A stretch of 64,000 nt of DNA from Bacteroides sp. 51 (GTDB taxonomy: Bacteria; Bacteroidota; Bacteroidia; Bacteroidales; Bacteroidaceae), in assembly GCF_010500965.1 (NCBI RefSeq), contig NZ_QVMI01000009.1, forward strand, positions 64,572 through 128,571, read 5' to 3'. Below are positions 35,359 through 42,799 of this stretch, piece by piece. Position 1 is the stretch's first letter, and the number at the start of each line of letters is the position of its first letter. The translations under genes were made by a program, and so were the position numbers. Below the pieces are notes generated by a model. That model was given only the letters and a program-made list of their open reading frames with translations, did not search any database and was not told the origin of the DNA.

Positions 35359-35362
35359 GATT

Positions 35363-35485
35363 TTACTTTGTTCTAATCCTTCTTAGTTCTCCATTTATGA
35401 CAATTAAAATATATTGTCCATTACTTCCACCAAATGTTTCTCTTAGTTCTTTTTCAGTCAATTCTTTAATTACAATGTTCTTCAT
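35363..35485 (-). CDS. Double-glycine leader peptide B, divergent from the kinase (candidate signal peptide)
   Basis: 40 residues. The leader ends LRETFGG (residue 20); mature part 20 residues, SNGQYILIVINGELR then RIRTK, cationic. It shares the pattern G-x-Y-I-x-x-I and G-K/E-L with the locus A peptide at 14394, and like that peptide is encoded back to back with a histidine kinase (35628). This repeated arrangement makes it the best candidate for the ligand of the kinase. Its promoter has two clear boxes and a shifted third. Confidence 0.75.
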   Translation of the reverse strand: MKNIVIKELTEKELRETFGGSNGQYILIVINGELRRIRTK

Positions 35486-35534
35486 GATTTCATTATTTAA
35501 TTAATTGGATATTTGTTTTTCAATTTTCATATTG

Positions 35535-35590
35535 CAAAGATGAGGATTTGATTTGAAACAAAATGTTAGGAAAACGTTAGGAAAAGTCAG
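35535..35590 (-). promoter_or_regulatory. 11-bp box promoter of the divergent locus B peptide
   Basis: On the plus strand: CAAAGATG 35535-35542, 22 bp, GTTAG 35565-35569, GTTAG 35576-35580, then GTCAG 35586-35590 (10 bp rather than 11). The boxes lie between this promoter and the kinase -7 element at 35602, so bound regulator could also affect the kinase operon. Confidence 0.75.
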
Positions 35591-35601
35591 GATTATGTTA
35601 T

Positions 35602-35609
35602 TATATTTG
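35602..35609 (+). promoter_or_regulatory. -7 element of the locus B kinase/regulator operon
   Basis: TATATTTG, 18 bp before the kinase ATG at 35628. The boxes just upstream are oriented towards the other promoter. Confidence 0.55.
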
Positions 35610-35627
35610 CACTATATTAATCTAATC

Positions 35628-36938
35628 ATGAAAGAGAAGCATCTGAAATATCTTACAATTGCTGCCCTGTGTATCATAGGCCTGCTGCAATTAACATGGA
35701 TGCTTCATACTTATAGTCTTCAACAACAGGACATTAAGGTAAAAGTTGACAATCTTTTCTTTGAGGCGGCTGAAAAAGAATTATATTCTCGATATAATGA
35801 CGCCCTAAAAAATATTCCAGAAGGAGAAGTTCTTGATTTTGGAACGATCTCTGAAGATGGACAAAGGACAAATGATTTTCTTTTGTTTCAAGAGTTGTTC
35901 AGACGATATGGATCAGAAATATCACTAACTAATCTGGACTCTATCTTTCAAGTAGTATTAATGAAAAATGATATTAGATTGAAGACTTCAATATTTTTAA
36001 TAGAAGGAGACTCTTTGACTAATAAAAGAGTTAGTGCAGATTTCGGCAATATAAAAACAGATTTAATCCCAATCAAAAAGGATTACACCTTATATATACA
36101 GGCTACTTTGTCTAGTCCTTATAAACTGATTTTAACTCGTATAACTCTTCTGCTTGCTGCTACTGCTATAATGCTGTTCTTTGTCTCCTATTGCATTATC
36201 CTTCAAATTCGTATCATCATCCGCCAGAACCGTATTGCACAACTACGGCAGGATTTTTCTTATGCTATGGTTCATGATATGAAGACTCCTTTAACTTCAA
36301 TCATGGTAGGAACCCGAATGCTGGAAAGTGGGAAGCTAGACAACAGTCCTGATAAAAAGAATACCTATATCCGGATTATGAAAGATGAAATCCAGCATCT
36401 TTTAGCATTAACAAATAAAGTCTTGACTATTGCTAAATTGGAAGAGGGAAACATCACGTTGGCAAAGCAAGAAGTGTTAATAATGCCAATAGTAAACGAT
36501 TTGGTCGAAAAATTTATGGCAAAAAAGACCAAAGATATCAAATTTATTACTTATTTTGCGACAGAAACAGTTTGTGCTGATGCTGAATACTTAAAAGAAG
36601 CTATTAGTAATTTAATAGATAATGCTATTAAATATTCTGGAGAATCTGTTGTTATTGAGATTACCTGTGAAGAAGCTGGAGACTATGACCAGATCAAAGT
36701 AAAAGATAACGGCTTTGGAATCTCTCTTAAAGATCAGAGTCTTGTTTTTGAAAAGTTTGAACGCGGAGCCGCTGTACGACGTTCTTCCAAAGGTGGTGCC
36801 ACAGGCTTTGGGCTAGGGCTTAATTATGTTCAACAAGTGGTCGCAGCACATGACGGAACGGTTATGATTGATAGTATAGAAGGAAAATATAGTGAGTTTA
36901 CAATTTGTATACCTAAATTAATGGGGGAACTGGAATGA
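35628..36938 (+). CDS. Membrane sensor histidine kinase, locus B
   Basis: 436-residue paralogue of the kinase at 12929-14257. Start ATG 35628 (MKEKHLKYLTI) aligns with MKEVDIKLFTV of the paralogue; a longer frame open from 35553 would add 25 unmatched residues and cover the promoter. Membrane helices about 9-27 and 170-193 bracket a periplasmic sensor that is clearly more divergent from the paralogue than the catalytic part. H216 in SYAMVHDMKTPLTSI, N box NLIDNAIKYS, G boxes DNGFGI and GATGFGLGLNYV. A divergent sensor with a conserved core is what would be expected if each kinase recognises its own peptide. Confidence 0.93.
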   Translation: MKEKHLKYLTIAALCIIGLLQLTWMLHTYSLQQQDIKVKVDNLFFEAAEKELYSRYNDALKNIPEGEVLDFGTISEDGQRTNDFLLFQELFRRYGSEISLTNLDSIFQVVLMKNDIRLKTSIFLIEGDSLTNKRVSADFGNIKTDLIPIKKDYTLYIQATLSSPYKLILTRITLLLAATAIMLFFVSYCIILQIRIIIRQNRIAQLRQDFSYAMVHDMKTPLTSIMVGTRMLESGKLDNSPDKKNTYIRIMKDEIQHLLALTNKVLTIAKLEEGNITLAKQEVLIMPIVNDLVEKFMAKKTKDIKFITYFATETVCADAEYLKEAISNLIDNAIKYSGESVVIEITCEEAGDYDQIKVKDNGFGISLKDQSLVFEKFERGAAVRRSSKGGATGFGLGLNYVQQVVAAHDGTVMIDSIEGKYSEFTICIPKLMGELE

Positions 36939-37627
36939 TAAAACTATTATTGGTGGAGGATGATGTAAATCTGAGTTACATGATCAGAGGCAGTCTTGAA
37001 GATATGGTTGGAGGATATGAGGTAATAACTGCACATAATGGAAAGGATGGCATTGCCTTGTGGAAGAAACATAAACCTGATGTAATTATTGCTGACATTG
37101 AAATGCCTGAAATGAATGGCTTTGAAATGGTGGAGAAGATCAGGGCTATAGACGGTGATACATTGATACTGTTTGCTTCCGGACGCATTTCTCCTAAAGA
37201 TGTGTCTGCCGGATATAAATTGGGTGCCAATAATTACGTAAAAAAGCCTTTTGTTCCGGAAGAGTTGGATCACCATATTAAAGCATTACTTAATTTGAAA
37301 AACTGCTTCCGGGCTAGAAATAAGAGCCAGATCCAGAAAATAGGCATCTATTCTTTCGATGCCATTAATGGAACCCTGAAAGATGCAGGTGGAGAAAGAA
37401 TTCCTTTAACTTCTACAGAATCCAAAATACTGGAGCTGTTGGTGATGAACAGAGGGGAAACTATAAAGCGGGAAGATATTCTGGAACAACTCTGGGATGT
37501 AGAAGGAAAAGACTATTTTGCCTCCCGGCGTTTTGATACATTTATTACTGTTCTCAGAAAGAAACTAAATGACCCTTCGGTAAAAATAGAAACCGTTAGA
37601 GGGGTAGGGGTGCGCTTGAATGAATAG
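36935..37627 (+). CDS. OmpR-family response regulator, locus B
   Basis: 230 residues, paralogue of the regulator at 12213-12932. Receiver with EDD (8-10), D54 in IIADIEMPEMNG and lysine in YVKKPF; winged-helix output with LTSTESKILELLVMNRGETI and SRRFDTFITVLRKKLN. ATG overlaps the kinase stop by 4 bp. The recognition-helix region (RRFDTFITVLRKKL against RSLDVMISKLRSKL) is similar but not identical, so the two regulators may share or partly share the 11-bp box promoters. Which of them uses which promoter cannot be told from sequence. Confidence 0.93.
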   Translation: MIKLLLVEDDVNLSYMIRGSLEDMVGGYEVITAHNGKDGIALWKKHKPDVIIADIEMPEMNGFEMVEKIRAIDGDTLILFASGRISPKDVSAGYKLGANNYVKKPFVPEELDHHIKALLNLKNCFRARNKSQIQKIGIYSFDAINGTLKDAGGERIPLTSTESKILELLVMNRGETIKREDILEQLWDVEGKDYFASRRFDTFITVLRKKLNDPSVKIETVRGVGVRLNE

Positions 37628-37661
37628 GAAAGATAATTAACCCTTAAAATCCGAAACCATC

Positions 37662-38110
37662 TTACTGTACTGATGTCCCACTTCTATATTCTTTGGGAGT
37701 TAACCCTGTATTCTTCTTAAAGTATTGTGTAAAGAACGATGGATTGGGGAAGTTCAATTCTTCCGAAATCTGTTGAACTGTCATTTCCGTTGTATTCTTT
37801 TGTGAAAACTCTGCCGGGGTAGTGGGTCATTCTTTTGATACATAGCAGCAATTTCATAGCAAACCGTAAGCATCATCGATCTCGAAATCTCGTCCTGATA
37901 TAAATGGCTCTTTCTCTCATCATGTTCTTTCAAGGTATCGCACAACGTAACCAACCGTTGCAGCTCTTTTGCATCGGGCGAAATGCAGGGATTGCTTTTT
38001 ATATATAAGAACACGTTTGCCAATGAAGGAAACCGGATGTTCTCCATCCTTTCCAATCCGTTATACACAAAGCGTACCTCGCGACCCGCATGGAAACCTG
38101 GCAGCGGCAC
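37662..38110 (-). pseudogene. AraC-family regulator remnant
   Basis: Two pieces in different frames. The upstream piece (38110 to about 37781) has the cytoplasmic pre-HTH region typical of Bacteroidota AraC regulators (DEISRSMMLTVCYEIAAMYQ). The downstream piece (about 37790-37662) reads MTVQQISEELNFPNPSFFTQ then YFKKNTGLTPKEYR, the second half of an AraC DNA-binding domain, ending TAA at 37662. The first helix-turn-helix and linker, about 70 residues, are missing between them, and the N-terminal sensory half is cut where the repeat at 38086-38146 begins. So it is an internally deleted, frameshifted and truncated gene. Confidence 0.8.
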
Positions 38111-38146
38111 CTTGCCGCAACCTGGGTGCAGCGCCTCGCTGCCTAC
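38086..38146. repeat. GC-rich repeat shared with 14582-14616
   Basis: Contains CCGCATGGAAACCTGG, then CCTGGGTGCAGCGCCTCGCTGCC (the same strings as near 14582) with an inserted GCAGCGGCACCTTGCCGC. It sits at the exact 5' break of the AraC remnant and the stop of argS, consistent with an insertion or recombination point. Confidence 0.6.
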
Positions 38147-39936
38147 ATTCTGTTGGGAACTTCGATGCCCAGCAATCCCATGCCCAGACGTACAACCTTG
38201 GCTACATTCGCCGAGAGTGCGATGCGGAAGAGTTTTACTGCCTCGTTCTCTTCGCGCAGGATACTGTAATCGTGATAGAACTGGTTGTATTCTTTTACCA
38301 AATCATAAACATAGTTGGCGATGATAGACGGGCTGTAGTCCGTTCCGGCCTGTTTCACGATATTAGCAAACTCTGCTACCAGTTGGATTAGTCCTTCTTC
38401 CTTATCGTTCAGTTCAATGTTTGTAGAAAGCGCACTTGGTATTACAATGCCCGCTTCGGCGGTTTTGCGTAAGATAGATTGGATACGTGCATACGTGTAC
38501 TGAATGAACGGTCCCGTATTACCGTTAAAGTCGATAGACTCTTTCGGGTTGAAAGTCATGTTCTTGCGCGCATCCACTTTCAGGATGAAATATTTTAGTG
38601 CCCCCATACCTACGATGCGGGAAATATTGTTTGCTTCCTCTTCCGTGCAACCATCCAGTTTGCCTAATTCCTGCGATGTTTCTTTGGCTGTGTTTACCAT
38701 TTCTTGTACCAGGTCGTCGGCATCTACTACAGTTCCTTCGCGCGACTTCATTTTACCCTCCGGTAGTTCCACCATTCCGTAAGAGAAATGTACCAGGCCT
38801 TTACCCCATTCGAAACCAAGTTTGTCAAGTAAAATGGAAAGCACCTGGAAGTGGTAGTTCTGCTCATTGCCTACCACATAGATCATTTTATTGATTGGGA
38901 AATCGTCAAAACGCAGTTTCGCGGTACCGATGTCCTGTGTCATGTACACAGAAGTGCCGTCGGCACGTAAAAGCAGCTTGTGGTCAAGTCCCTCCGCGGT
39001 AAGATCCGCCCAAACAGAACCATCTTCCTTTTTGTAGAAAGAACCCTTTTCAAGACCTTCAAGTACCTTATCTTTTCCTTCGAGGTAAGTTTCCGATTCG
39101 TAGTATATCTTATCAAAGCTTACGCCCAGTTTCTTGTATGTCTCGTCGAACCCTTCGTATACCCAGCCGTTCATCATCGACCATAGAGCACGTACTTCGG
39201 CGTCGCCTGCTTCCCATTTCACAAGCATCTCACGGGCTTCGTTCATCAGTGGAGATGCAGCTTCGGCCTCTTCCTTGCTCATGCCCTTTTCCATAAGTCC
39301 GGCTACTTCCGCTTTGTAATGCTTATCGAAAGCAACATAGTAATCGCCCACCAGGTGATCGCCTTTTTTACCAGACGATTCGGGCGTTTCGCCATTGCCA
39401 TACTTTTGCCATGCCAGCATGGATTTGCAGATATGGATACCGCGGTCGTTTACAATATTGGTTTTCACCACCTTATTTCCGTTGGCTGCTACGATATTTG
39501 CCAGGGCATTGCCCAGCAGATTGTTGCGAACGTGTCCGAGGTGGAGCGGTTTATTGGTATTGGGCGATGAATATTCGATCATAACCAGCGGAGATGCTTC
39601 GGTCACCGGAGTAATTCCGTACTCGTTGTTGGCGTGAACCCCATTTAGCATTTCAATCCATGTTGCCGAAGCGATGGTTAGGTTCAGAAACCCTTTGATT
39701 ACGTTGAATCGGGCTACGGATGGTTCGTTGTTTTGCAGATATTCGCCAATTTCCTGGGCTGTTTGTTCAGGGCCTTTTCTGGACGCTCTCAAAAAAGGAA
39801 AAACAACCAGTGTAAGGTGTCCTTCGAATTCCTTTTTTGTTTTTTGCAGTTGCACTTGTTCTGCCTGTACGTCTTGTCCGTACAGTGTTTTTATTCCCTG
39901 AATAACGGAATCTACGAGTTTTTTCTCCATATTCAT
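38143..39936 (-). CDS. argS: Arginyl-tRNA synthetase
   Basis: Class I synthetase charging tRNA-Arg. About 597 residues from MNMEKKLVDSVIQGI (ATG 39936; ATG 39930 is equally possible). The frame is open for another 66 codons upstream, but that part runs through the argS promoter and the palindrome array and is not credible. Seen: N-terminal additional domain, HIGH-type motif PLHLGHVRNNLLG, the KMSKS-equivalent GKMKSREGTVVDADDL, and the C-terminal anticodon-binding DALR domain with the terminal residues EVPNRM. Essential single gene. Confidence 0.97.
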   Translation of the reverse strand: MNMEKKLVDSVIQGIKTLYGQDVQAEQVQLQKTKKEFEGHLTLVVFPFLRASRKGPEQTAQEIGEYLQNNEPSVARFNVIKGFLNLTIASATWIEMLNGVHANNEYGITPVTEASPLVMIEYSSPNTNKPLHLGHVRNNLLGNALANIVAANGNKVVKTNIVNDRGIHICKSMLAWQKYGNGETPESSGKKGDHLVGDYYVAFDKHYKAEVAGLMEKGMSKEEAEAASPLMNEAREMLVKWEAGDAEVRALWSMMNGWVYEGFDETYKKLGVSFDKIYYESETYLEGKDKVLEGLEKGSFYKKEDGSVWADLTAEGLDHKLLLRADGTSVYMTQDIGTAKLRFDDFPINKMIYVVGNEQNYHFQVLSILLDKLGFEWGKGLVHFSYGMVELPEGKMKSREGTVVDADDLVQEMVNTAKETSQELGKLDGCTEEEANNISRIVGMGALKYFILKVDARKNMTFNPKESIDFNGNTGPFIQYTYARIQSILRKTAEAGIVIPSALSTNIELNDKEEGLIQLVAEFANIVKQAGTDYSPSIIANYVYDLVKEYNQFYHDYSILREENEAVKLFRIALSANVAKVVRLGMGLLGIEVPNRM

Positions 39937-39959
39937 ATTGATCTGTCTTTTTCTGCGTG

Positions 39960-39967
39960 CAAAGATA
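39960..39967 (-). promoter_or_regulatory. -7 element of argS
   Basis: TATCTTTG on the minus strand, 23 bp before ATG 39936. Supports the shorter start. Confidence 0.6.
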
Positions 39968-40084
39968 GTTATTTTATTTCTATCTGAGAAAGAGAGTGCC
40001 AGTGCAACATTTTCTGTCTTTCTATGGAAAATGCGTTGGGATGCATTTATGTTGTGTAAAGATACAATAACGAAACCTTCCAAT

Positions 40085-40166
40085 ACACCCGGGTCTATCA
40101 GGTCCATACACCCGGGTGTAAAGGTCGGGAACACCCGGGTCTATCTGACGCATACACCCGGGTGTA
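40085..40166. repeat. Four CACCCGGGT palindromes at exact 23-bp period, array 1
   Basis: CCCGGG cores at 40088-40093, 40111-40116, 40134-40139 and 40157-40162: centres exactly 23 bp apart. Units 2 and 4 carry the full palindrome TACACCCGGGTGTA; units 1 and 3 have ACACCCGGGTCTATC instead. The 11-13 bp between cores vary. Upstream of argS; the same design occurs at 56719-56797. Confidence 0.85.
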
Positions 40167-40344
40167 CGAAAGGTTCTTGCGGTTTCTTCGAAGGTGAACT
40201 CAATTGGACTTTCGCTAGATATCCATTGGAACAAAGACCTCCGGCTTGTACTTCTTGGTGTTTATAAAGCTTACTTTTTGCGAGTGATACTTCTGATACT
40301 ACCGTGAGAGTTTATGAGGAAATGTTGTTGCGGTAATCGCCTGT

Positions 40345-40408
40345 CGTTTAGTGGGTTATCCTACTCTGCGTGACTTGTGACGCTTTTTGAGCAAAAAAAC
40401 GTTCTGAA
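40345..40408 (+). repeat. Degenerate half copy of the 11970-12180 element
   Basis: CCTGTCGTTTAGTGGG, then TGCGTGACTTGTGACGCTTTTTGAGCAAAAAAAC in pieces, match the right end of the inverted repeat near 12165-12198 (TGTGATTTATGACACTTTTTGAACAAAAAAAC) with a few changes. No left half is recognisable. In the rest of 40167-40515 I see no gene. Confidence 0.5.
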
Positions 40409-40515
40409 TAGAGAATTTGGTTGATTTTAAAAACGGGCATTCGCATTAAATGATCATTGAAGCCAGAAAAGAATAGCGTAAAACGGATTGGAAATGAATT
40501 AAAAGTAAATGGTTA

Positions 40516-40599
40516 ACTGTAGGGGCGGTTCGCGAACCGCCCAATGCACAGAATACACAGGAAACCATTTTCGGGCGGTTCGCGAACCGCCCCTACAGT
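40516..40599. repeat. REP-like palindromic element, copy 2
   Basis: 27-bp perfect inverted arms (ACTGTAGGGGCGG ... GCGAACCGCCC and complement), each arm itself holding the palindrome GGGCGGTTCGCGAACCGCCC. The 30-bp centre (CAATGCACAG...) is nearly identical to that of the copy at 51907-51986. Confidence 0.9.
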
Positions 40600-40676
40600 A
40601 AATCATTTACATCAAAACCCTACAGAAAGGAATATACCCCTATCGTTTTAATGCGAATGCCCTGTTTTCAAAAAAC

Positions 40677-40712
40677 AAAGGACTCGTTTTTGCTGAGAAA
40701 AACAAGTCCTTT
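40677..40712 (-). terminator. Terminator of the HU gene
   Basis: Stem AAAGGACT / AGTCCTTT with inner GTTTTT / AAAAAC; on the minus strand it is followed by GTTTTTTG. Confidence 0.75.
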
Positions 40713-40735
40713 CATTTCTTTTACCAGGATAAATC

Positions 40736-41008
40736 TTATTCGATAGCGTCAGATAATTCAGCGCCAGGTCTAAATTTAGCCACTTTTTTAGCCGGTATTT
40801 GAATTGGCTTTTTAGTTGCAGGGTTGATGCCTGTTCTAGCTTGTCTTTCGGCTACACTGAAAGTACCGAAACCGATCAAAGAAACACGATCACCAGCTTT
40901 CAAAGATTTTGTCACTGCAGAAACAAAAGCGTCGAGGGCTTTTTTTGAGTCAACTTTGCTCAAACCTGATTGTTCTGCGATAGCGCTAATTAGTTCAGCT
41001 TTATTCAT
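40736..41008 (-). CDS. HU/IHF-family DNA-binding protein
   Basis: 90 residues, the normal HU length. Seen: MNKAELISAIAEQSGLSKVD, dimer core AVTKSLKAGDRVSLIGFGTF, and the DNA-minor-groove arm RTGINPATKKPIQIPAKKVAKFRPG with the intercalating proline. A nucleoid-associated protein. Own promoter (41069) and terminator (40677). Confidence 0.96.
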   Translation of the reverse strand: MNKAELISAIAEQSGLSKVDSKKALDAFVSAVTKSLKAGDRVSLIGFGTFSVAERQARTGINPATKKPIQIPAKKVAKFRPGAELSDAIE

Positions 41009-41068
41009 AACTCGTAATGATTAATTAATTATATGTGTTAAAAAGTAGATTCTCAGGCAAATACCTTA

Positions 41069-41076
41069 CAAATATA
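41069..41076 (-). promoter_or_regulatory. -7 element of the HU gene
   Basis: TATATTTG on the minus strand, 60 bp before ATG 41008. Confidence 0.5.
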
Positions 41077-41181
41077 GACTAACAAATCAAAAAATCAAAT
41101 AGATTACTGAAAAAATACTTCTTTTTCCACAAAAAAAATAAATACAGAATGGTTTTTCTGTTATGGAACAGAATTTATTCG

Positions 41182-41189
41182 TATTTTTG
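41182..41189 (+). promoter_or_regulatory. -7 element of the rhomboid operon
   Basis: TATTTTTG, 40 bp before ATG 41230. Confidence 0.5.
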
Positions 41190-41229
41190 CCCCATACGCT
41201 TTGTAACAGAATGATTAGCAGAAGTAAAT

Positions 41230-41910
41230 ATGATGCCTACAGTAACTAAGAACTTAATTATAATAAACGCTCTTCTTTTTCTTGCCACCTTCGTCCTCGA
41301 ACAACGATTTGGAATAGATCTGAATGATATATTAGGGCTTCACTTCTTTTTAGCAGACAAATTTAATCCGGCGCAGCTCTTTACGTATATGTTTATGCAT
41401 GGCGGCCTGTCGCATGTGTTCTTTAATATGTTTGCCGTGTGGATGTTTGGCCGTGTGTTGGAACAAGTTTGGGGTCCCAAACGTTTCTTATTTTACTATA
41501 TCCTTTGCGGTGTAGGAGCCGGAATTGTACAGGAGATTGTACAGTTTATACATTACGAAGCCGTGTTGTCCACTTATGCTAACGTCGATCTGGGTGGCCG
41601 CATTGTCCCCATGGCAGATTACCTGAATCTTATGGTGACGGTTGGCGCCTCGGGTGCTGTATACGCCATTCTGTTAGCATTCGGTATGCTTTTCCCGAAC
41701 CAGCAGTTGTTTATCATCCCGTTCCCATTCCCGATCAAGGCCAAGTATTTTGTGATTGGTTATGCGGTACTGGAACTCTATCTGGGACTGTCGAACAATG
41801 CGAACGATAACGTGGCTCACTTCGCCCACCTGGGAGGTATGATCTTTGGGTTTATCCTGATAATGTATTGGAGAAAAAAGAATCGAAACAATGGGACATA
41901 TTATAGCTGA
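41230..41910 (+). CDS. Rhomboid-family intramembrane serine protease 1
   Basis: 226 residues, six predicted membrane helices. Catalytic dyad S141 in VTVGASGAVYAI and H200 in HFAHLGGMIFG; the conserved HxxxN-type segment MFMHGGLSHVFFNMFAVWMFG is present. Cleaves transmembrane helices of unknown targets. The stop overlaps the start of the next rhomboid gene by 20 bp, indicating an operon with the second rhomboid and the EEP-fold gene. ATG 41230 or the following ATG 41233 could be the start. Confidence 0.93.
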   Translation: MMPTVTKNLIIINALLFLATFVLEQRFGIDLNDILGLHFFLADKFNPAQLFTYMFMHGGLSHVFFNMFAVWMFGRVLEQVWGPKRFLFYYILCGVGAGIVQEIVQFIHYEAVLSTYANVDLGGRIVPMADYLNLMVTVGASGAVYAILLAFGMLFPNQQLFIIPFPFPIKAKYFVIGYAVLELYLGLSNNANDNVAHFAHLGGMIFGFILIMYWRKKNRNNGTYYS

Positions 41911-42796
41911 TCTTAAACAGGCTTTTAAGCGGGGTAACATCGTTATCCAGCTTGTATTCATAAACGTAGGGGTCTTCATCGTGACCTCTCTTTTGTCTGT
42001 ATTCTTTGTATTATTCAACAGAAGCGCCGGGCCGATACTCCAGTACTTCGAACTTCCCGCATCCATAGAACGATTTATATACCAACCGTGGTCGTTGATC
42101 ACTTACATGTTTATGCATGCCGATATCCTGCATATCCTGTTTAATATGCTGTGGCTGTATTGGTTTGGAGCTATATTCCTATACTTCTTTACGAGTAAAC
42201 ATCTGCGGGGAATCTATATCTTCGGCGGACTTTGTGGCGGACTGCTTTACATACTCTCTTATAACGTATTCCCTTATTTTGCCGATGCCGTTGGTGCTTC
42301 CGTAATGGTTGGCGCTTCCGCATCTATTCTGGCCATTGTAACTGCTGCCGCTTATCGCGAGCCGAATTATACCATACGTTTGTTGCTGATCGGAAACGTA
42401 CGCTTGAAGTATCTGGCCCTGTTTGTTGTCTTAACCGATTTACTATTCCTCACCTCGGGCAATGCCGGTGGACATATTGCACACTTAGGTGGCGCATTGG
42501 CCGGACTCTGGTTTGCTGCCAGCCTAAGCAAAGGAGTCGATATTACCGGATGGATCAACAAAATACTAGATGCTTTCGTTTCCCTTTTCAACAAGAAAAC
42601 CTGGCAACGTAAGCCTAAAATGAAAGTGCATTATGGCAATGGCAAAACAAATCGTGAAAAAGACTACGATTATAATGCACAAAAGAAGGCGCAATCCGAT
42701 GAGATTGATCGTATACTGGATAAGTTGAAGAAGTCCGGCTACGATAGTCTTACGACAGAGGAAAAGAAAAGTTTGTTTGACGCGAGTAAAAGATAA
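41891..42796 (+). CDS. Rhomboid-family intramembrane serine protease 2
   Basis: 301 residues. S143 in MVGASASILAIV and H198 in HIAHLGGALAGLW keep the dyad; MFMHADILHILFNMLWLYWFG matches the first rhomboid. A cytoplasmic C-terminal tail of about 75 residues (KRKPKMKVHYGNGKTNREKDYDY region onward) is extra and charged. The overlap with the first rhomboid and the 3-bp gap to the next gene imply tight translational coupling. Two different rhomboids in tandem may act on different substrates or as a pair. Confidence 0.93.
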   Translation: MGHIIADLKQAFKRGNIVIQLVFINVGVFIVTSLLSVFFVLFNRSAGPILQYFELPASIERFIYQPWSLITYMFMHADILHILFNMLWLYWFGAIFLYFFTSKHLRGIYIFGGLCGGLLYILSYNVFPYFADAVGASVMVGASASILAIVTAAAYREPNYTIRLLLIGNVRLKYLALFVVLTDLLFLTSGNAGGHIAHLGGALAGLWFAASLSKGVDITGWINKILDAFVSLFNKKTWQRKPKMKVHYGNGKTNREKDYDYNAQKKAQSDEIDRILDKLKKSGYDSLTTEEKKSLFDASKR

Positions 42797-42799
42797 TTA

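Noticed and set aside
14394-35485. Lanthipeptide, sactipeptide or lasso peptide cluster
   Set aside because: No LanM/LanB/LanC, radical SAM maturase, or lasso cyclase gene occurs in the window; the GG peptides are therefore treated as unmodified or disulfide-bonded.
39937-40134. N-terminal extension of argS
   Set aside because: The extra 66 codons cross the -7 element and the CCCGGG array and do not resemble any ArgRS N terminus.
40085-40166. CRISPR-like or TIGR-type guide array
   Set aside because: Only four units of 23 bp, no adjacent effector gene, and palindromic core at every unit; better described as a protein-binding or REP-type array.
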